DNA from: Phenylobacterium sp. J426
GTDB lineage: Bacteria > Pseudomonadota > Alphaproteobacteria > Caulobacterales > Caulobacteraceae
NCBI RefSeq assembly: GCF_024699945.1
Contig: NZ_JAJOMY010000001.1
Coordinates: 496,001-560,000 of the forward strand
Reading direction: 5' to 3'
DNA: 64,000 nt
Shown: positions 60,896 through 64,000 of the stretch, in pieces
Numbering within the stretch: the first letter of the stretch is position 1
Layout of the letters: every line of letters starts with the position of its first letter
Notes under the pieces: generated by a model
Database searches by the model: none
What the model was told of the DNA's origin: nothing
Seen by the model: only the letters and a program-made list of their open reading frames with translations
Position numbers and translations under genes: made by a program

Positions 60896-61732
60896 GTGTT
60901 CGTCACCCGCTTCGCCCCCTCGCCCACCGGCTATCTGCACAAGGGCCATGCGTTCTCGGCCCTCACGGCCTTCACGGCTGCGCGGGCCGAGGCCGGCCGC
61001 TTCCTCCTCCGCATCGAGGACATCGACGCCACCCGCTGCCGGCCGGCGTACGAGGCGGCGATCGGCGAGGATCTCACCTGGCTGGGCTTGAGCTGGGAAG
61101 CGCCGGTGCGGCGCCAATCCGAGCATCTTGACGACTACCACGGCGCGCTTGCGCGCCTGGAGGCTGACGGCCTGCTCTACCGCTGTTTCCGCACGCGCAG
61201 GGAGGTGGCCGACGAGATCGCCCGGGCCCCCCACGGCGCGATGGAGGTGTTCCGCGGCGCGCCGCTGCGGCCCGAGGAGGAAGCGCGGCGGCTGGCCGAG
61301 GGCGCGCCCTTCGCCTGGCGGCTCTCGTTGGAGGCGGCGGAGCGCCGGCTGGGCGGGTTCAAGGCGCTGACCTTTATCGAGGAGGGCTCCGGCGTGGCGC
61401 GCACGGTGCAGGCCCGGCCGCAGCTCGGCGGGGATGTGGTCCTGGCGCGCAAGGACGTCGGCGTCGCCTATCACCTGGCCGTGGTGCTCGACGACGCGCT
61501 CCAGGGCGTGACCCACGTGATCCGCGGCGAGGACCTCGCCGAGGCGACCCACGTCCAGCGCCTGCTGCAGGCGCTGCTGGGCCTGCCGACGCCCATCTAC
61601 CGCCACCATCGGCTGCTCACCGGGTCGGACGGCCGACGCTTCGCCAAGCGCGACAAGGCCGAGACGCTGCGCGAGCTCCGGGCCCGCGGGATCACGCCGG
61701 CCGCTCTCCGCCAGGAGCTGGGTTTCGACTGA
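60896..61732 (+). CDS. gluQ: Glutamyl-Q tRNA(Asp) synthetase
   Basis: 278 residues, GTG start. Class I synthetase core without the anticodon-binding domain, as in GluQ-RS, which attaches glutamate to queuosine in tRNA-Asp. HIGH-type motif FAPSPTGYLHKGHAFSALTA; KMSKS-type GRRFAKRDKAETLRELRA. The usual zinc-ribbon cysteines are reduced to one (YRCFRTRREV), so the zinc site seems lost. Last gene before a 92-base gap. Confidence 0.9.
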   Translation: MFVTRFAPSPTGYLHKGHAFSALTAFTAARAEAGRFLLRIEDIDATRCRPAYEAAIGEDLTWLGLSWEAPVRRQSEHLDDYHGALARLEADGLLYRCFRTRREVADEIARAPHGAMEVFRGAPLRPEEEARRLAEGAPFAWRLSLEAAERRLGGFKALTFIEEGSGVARTVQARPQLGGDVVLARKDVGVAYHLAVVLDDALQGVTHVIRGEDLAEATHVQRLLQALLGLPTPIYRHHRLLTGSDGRRFAKRDKAETLRELRARGITPAALRQELGFD

Positions 61733-61824
61733 CCCTAGTTCCCCGCCCGAAGCCCCGACATGGCAGGCTCTGGCCGACCTCGTCGCCCTCGGCGGCGCCG
61801 TCCTGGCGCAGCGGGTGTCCCGCG

Positions 61825-63234
61825 CTAGGGGCTAAAGCCCCATGCCTGGCGCGCCGCCTCGATCTTGAAGAGCTTGGCCTCGAGCGGCTCCCAGTCATCG
61901 GCCGCGGCGATGGGCGCCCAGATCGCCTCGATCTCGTCGTAGAGCAGCTCTTCCGGCTCGCGACCCGCGAAGTAGGGATGCGCCAGACGCTCGGGCCGGT
62001 CGGGCGCGTAGGCGCGGATCAGGTCCCGGAAGTCGGCGAAGGCCTCGCCGCTGTAGATGTCGGCCCGCGGCCCGGTCGGCTCCCGCTGGCAGAACCAGTC
62101 GAAGAAGAAGGGCTCCCACCGCAGGCGTTCGCCGCCTTCGGCCAGGTTCTTGAACGCCGCCTGGACCAGCAGGTCGTCCGGACCCTCGCCGCGCGGCTGC
62201 AGGCCCAGCCGGCGGATCACCGCCGCCACCAGCTCGCGGCGGTAGGCCGGGCCGAAGCCGTTCAGAGCCTCGACGAGGCGGTCGCTGTCGCTGACGAAGG
62301 TGAGGCAGCCGGCCAGCTGCTGCAGGTTCCAGAACACCGCCTCGGGCTGGCGGCCGAAGGCGTAGAGGCCGGCGTGATCGAAGTAGGCCGCCGTGAAGTT
62401 TGGGTCCGACTTGGGCAGGAAGCGATACGGGCCGTAGTCGAAGCTCTCGCCGGTGATGTTCATGTTGTCGGTGTTGAGCACGCCGTGGACGAAGCCCGCG
62501 GCCATCCAGCTGGCGGCCAGCCTGGCGGCGCGCTCGCCGACGGCGGCCAGCAGGGCCGCAGGGCGATCGTCCGCGCCCTCGAGCTCGGGGTAGTAGTTGG
62601 CGATCACGTGGTCGACGAGCGCGGCGATCCGGTCGGCGCGTTCGAAGAAGGCGTGCCGCTGAAACGTCCCGAAGCGGATGTGGCTGTGCGACAGCCGCAC
62701 CAGCACCGAGGAGCGCGTCGGACTGGGCTCGTCGCCGCGGATCAGGTCCTCGCCGGTCTCGACCAGGGAGAACGAGCGCGATGTCGGGACGCCGAGCGCC
62801 TCCAGCATCGCGGTGGCCAACACCTCGCGCACCCCACCCTTCAGCGTCAGCCGGCCGTCGCCCGAGCGCGACCACGGCGTCTGGCCGGAGCCCTTGGTGC
62901 CGAGCTCCAGCAGCCGATCGGTTCCGAGCTCGCGCACCTGCGCGAAGGTGAAGCCGCGGCCGTCGCCGAGCTCGGGGTTGTAAACCCTGAACTGGTGGCC
63001 GTGGTAGCGCTGGGCCAGCGGCGGATCGATGTTGCCCGGCAGCGGGTGGAAGCGGCCGAAGTGGGCGATCCACTCCTCGTCGGTCAGCGCGTCGAGACCG
63101 ACGGTGGCCGCCGCCCGGTCGTTGCGATAGCGCAGGATCGTCTTGGGGAAATGCGCCGCCGCCACCGGGTCGGCGAACTCGGACCCGAGCTCCGGGAACT
63201 TCGGATCGGGGCGATAGGCGGCGGAGACAGGCAT
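61825..63234 (-). CDS. selO: SelO/YdiU-family protein adenylyltransferase
   Basis: 469 residues, intact. Pseudokinase-fold enzyme that AMPylates proteins on Ser/Thr/Tyr. Key motifs: LGTKGSGQTPWSRSGDGRLT then LKGGVREVLATAMLEALGVP, and the active-site loop GFVHGVLNTDNMNITGESFD then YGPY. The C-terminal Cys/Sec of eukaryotic SelO is absent, as usual in bacteria. Linked with redox stress in known members. Confidence 0.93.
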   Translation of the reverse strand: MPVSAAYRPDPKFPELGSEFADPVAAAHFPKTILRYRNDRAAATVGLDALTDEEWIAHFGRFHPLPGNIDPPLAQRYHGHQFRVYNPELGDGRGFTFAQVRELGTDRLLELGTKGSGQTPWSRSGDGRLTLKGGVREVLATAMLEALGVPTSRSFSLVETGEDLIRGDEPSPTRSSVLVRLSHSHIRFGTFQRHAFFERADRIAALVDHVIANYYPELEGADDRPAALLAAVGERAARLAASWMAAGFVHGVLNTDNMNITGESFDYGPYRFLPKSDPNFTAAYFDHAGLYAFGRQPEAVFWNLQQLAGCLTFVSDSDRLVEALNGFGPAYRRELVAAVIRRLGLQPRGEGPDDLLVQAAFKNLAEGGERLRWEPFFFDWFCQREPTGPRADIYSGEAFADFRDLIRAYAPDRPERLAHPYFAGREPEELLYDEIEAIWAPIAAADDWEPLEAKLFKIEAARQAWGFSP

Positions 63235-63272
63235 CCGGAGCAGGTAGGCCCGGGGTGGCCCCCCGGCAACCT

Positions 63273-63347
63273 TTAGCGGATGCCGAGGAAGCCCAGGATG
63301 GCCAGGACGATCACGACCAGGCCGACAAGATAGATGATGCTGTTCAT
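63273..63347 (-). CDS. 24-residue single-helix membrane peptide
   Basis: ATG at 63347 with AGGAG upstream. The peptide MNSIIYLVGLVVIVLAILGF ends LGIR. It is one hydrophobic helix with a positively charged end. A strong ribosome-binding site and clean coding frame make it likely real. Function unknown. Confidence 0.7.
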   Translation of the reverse strand: MNSIIYLVGLVVIVLAILGFLGIR

Positions 63348-63403
63348 CTCAAGCTCCTCCGTGACCGGGCGCTAACGCCCCTACGGCGGAGCCGTTCCGG
63401 GAG

Positions 63404-63988
63404 CTACGCTCGCGAACGCGGAGGATCTTCGAAGTCGGGGTCCAGCGTCTGCCCCTCGTCGAGCTGAACGCCGAAGGTGTTCAGGATCATCGACACCTGG
63501 GTGTACTGGCCGACGGTGAACACCAGGTCCATGCGCTGCTTGTCGCTGAAGTGGCGGCCCAGCTCGGCCCAGGTCGCGTCGGATATGAACTTGTCGGCGT
63601 GCAACTCGTCGGTCGCCCGGATCAGCGCCGCGTCGGCGGCGTTCCACCCGGCCTCCGCCCCCTGCTTGACGCGGGCGATCTCGGCCGCGGTCAGCCCGCA
63701 GTCTAGGCCGATCCGGGTGTGCTGTACGAATTCGTAGCCGGAGCGGCACAGCCAGCCCACACGCAGAATGACGAGCTCCCGCTCCCGCGCCCCCAGGTCG
63801 TTGCGCCGCGACAGGACATAGCCGCCCCAGGCGTTGAAGCGCTCCAGCGCCTTGGGCGCGTGGGCCAGGGTCCGGAAGATATTGAGCACGCCCATCGTGC
63901 CTTCGCGCACCGGCTGCAGCGCCGCCTCCTGCTCCGGCGTCAGCTCGTCGTCGGCCAGGGGCGCTATGCGCGGGCGGCTAAGTCTCAT
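63404..63988 (-). CDS. Carboxymuconolactone decarboxylase-family protein
   Basis: 194 residues. CMD/AhpD-like fold: NAWGGYVLSRRNDLGARERE then LVILRVGWLCRSGYEFVQHT, with the EF-xxH motif and a single Cys instead of the AhpD CxxC. KQRMDLVFTVGQYTQVSMIL is the second half. Members are decarboxylases or peroxidase-like; one Cys argues against an AhpD peroxidase role. Exact substrate unknown. Confidence 0.85.
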   Translation of the reverse strand: MRLSRPRIAPLADDELTPEQEAALQPVREGTMGVLNIFRTLAHAPKALERFNAWGGYVLSRRNDLGARERELVILRVGWLCRSGYEFVQHTRIGLDCGLTAAEIARVKQGAEAGWNAADAALIRATDELHADKFISDATWAELGRHFSDKQRMDLVFTVGQYTQVSMILNTFGVQLDEGQTLDPDFEDPPRSRA

Positions 63989-64000
63989 GGGCTCGTTCCT

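Noticed and set aside
61978..63276. 432-residue open frame on the plus strand
   Set aside because: Antisense shadow of selO, whose motifs are unambiguous on the minus strand.

Overview
The window is GC-rich, densely packed DNA, most likely from an alphaproteobacterium of the Caulobacteraceae (Phenylobacterium- or Caulobacter-like). That placement is an inference from the large TonB-dependent receptors, the ATGA-coupled gene order and the gene content; no rRNA is present to settle it. About twenty recognisable genes are broken by single-base length changes, nearly all in short G/C runs (see findings). I read these as probable sequence errors and annotate each such gene as one CDS across the shift.

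Layout. 1-9.4 kb: the 3' part of a TonB receptor, a RidA-like protein, a LysR regulator, a PLP-dependent cystathionine beta-lyase-like enzyme, a complete polar amino-acid ABC transporter (binding protein, two permeases, ATPase) and an XRE regulator. 9.4-16.3 kb: a scarred accessory region with a Cys/His-rich secreted protein, a TetA C-terminal remnant, a TonB receptor paired with a DUF4198 protein, a nonsense-mutated DmeF-like cation exporter and an RTX-repeat fragment. 16.6-23.3 kb: a Cus-type copper/silver RND efflux operon with a CusF-like metallochaperone.

23.4-46.9 kb: a heavy-metal block that reads as one regulon. A CadR/PbrR-like MerR regulator (45542) is accompanied by four near-identical operators (CTCTAG-NNN-CTAGAG type, each abutting a TTGATC -35 with a 19-bp spacer). 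They precede (i) a roughly 10-kb operon of a CDF transporter, a CzcI-like protein, CzcCBA, a small secreted protein, a second CDF and a P1B-4 ATPase; (ii) lspA, a CYP152 fatty-acid peroxygenase and an AraC regulator; (iii) an HMA-CDF fusion, a TPR-methyltransferase and a MAPEG protein; and (iv) a cytochrome c-FTR1 fusion resembling the lead-uptake protein PbrT. NAD synthetase, a fatty-acid-hydroxylase-like protein, a CusF-like lipoprotein and Zur lie in the same block. The block ends at a complete tRNA-Leu(CAA), a tyrosine integrase and a 39-nt tRNA-Leu 5' fragment, a genomic-island boundary.

48.5-64 kb looks like core chromosome: feoAB; a homogentisate/tyrosine catabolic operon (hppD, isoaspartyl peptidase, hmgA, unknown, fah, marR) coupled by overlaps throughout; a VTT membrane protein, DsbB and Coq7; an HNH nuclease; two tandem 33-34-residue membrane microproteins sharing the C-terminal motif AGATAALGA; a TetR regulator; GluQ-RS; SelO; a 24-residue membrane peptide; and a carboxymuconolactone decarboxylase-family protein.
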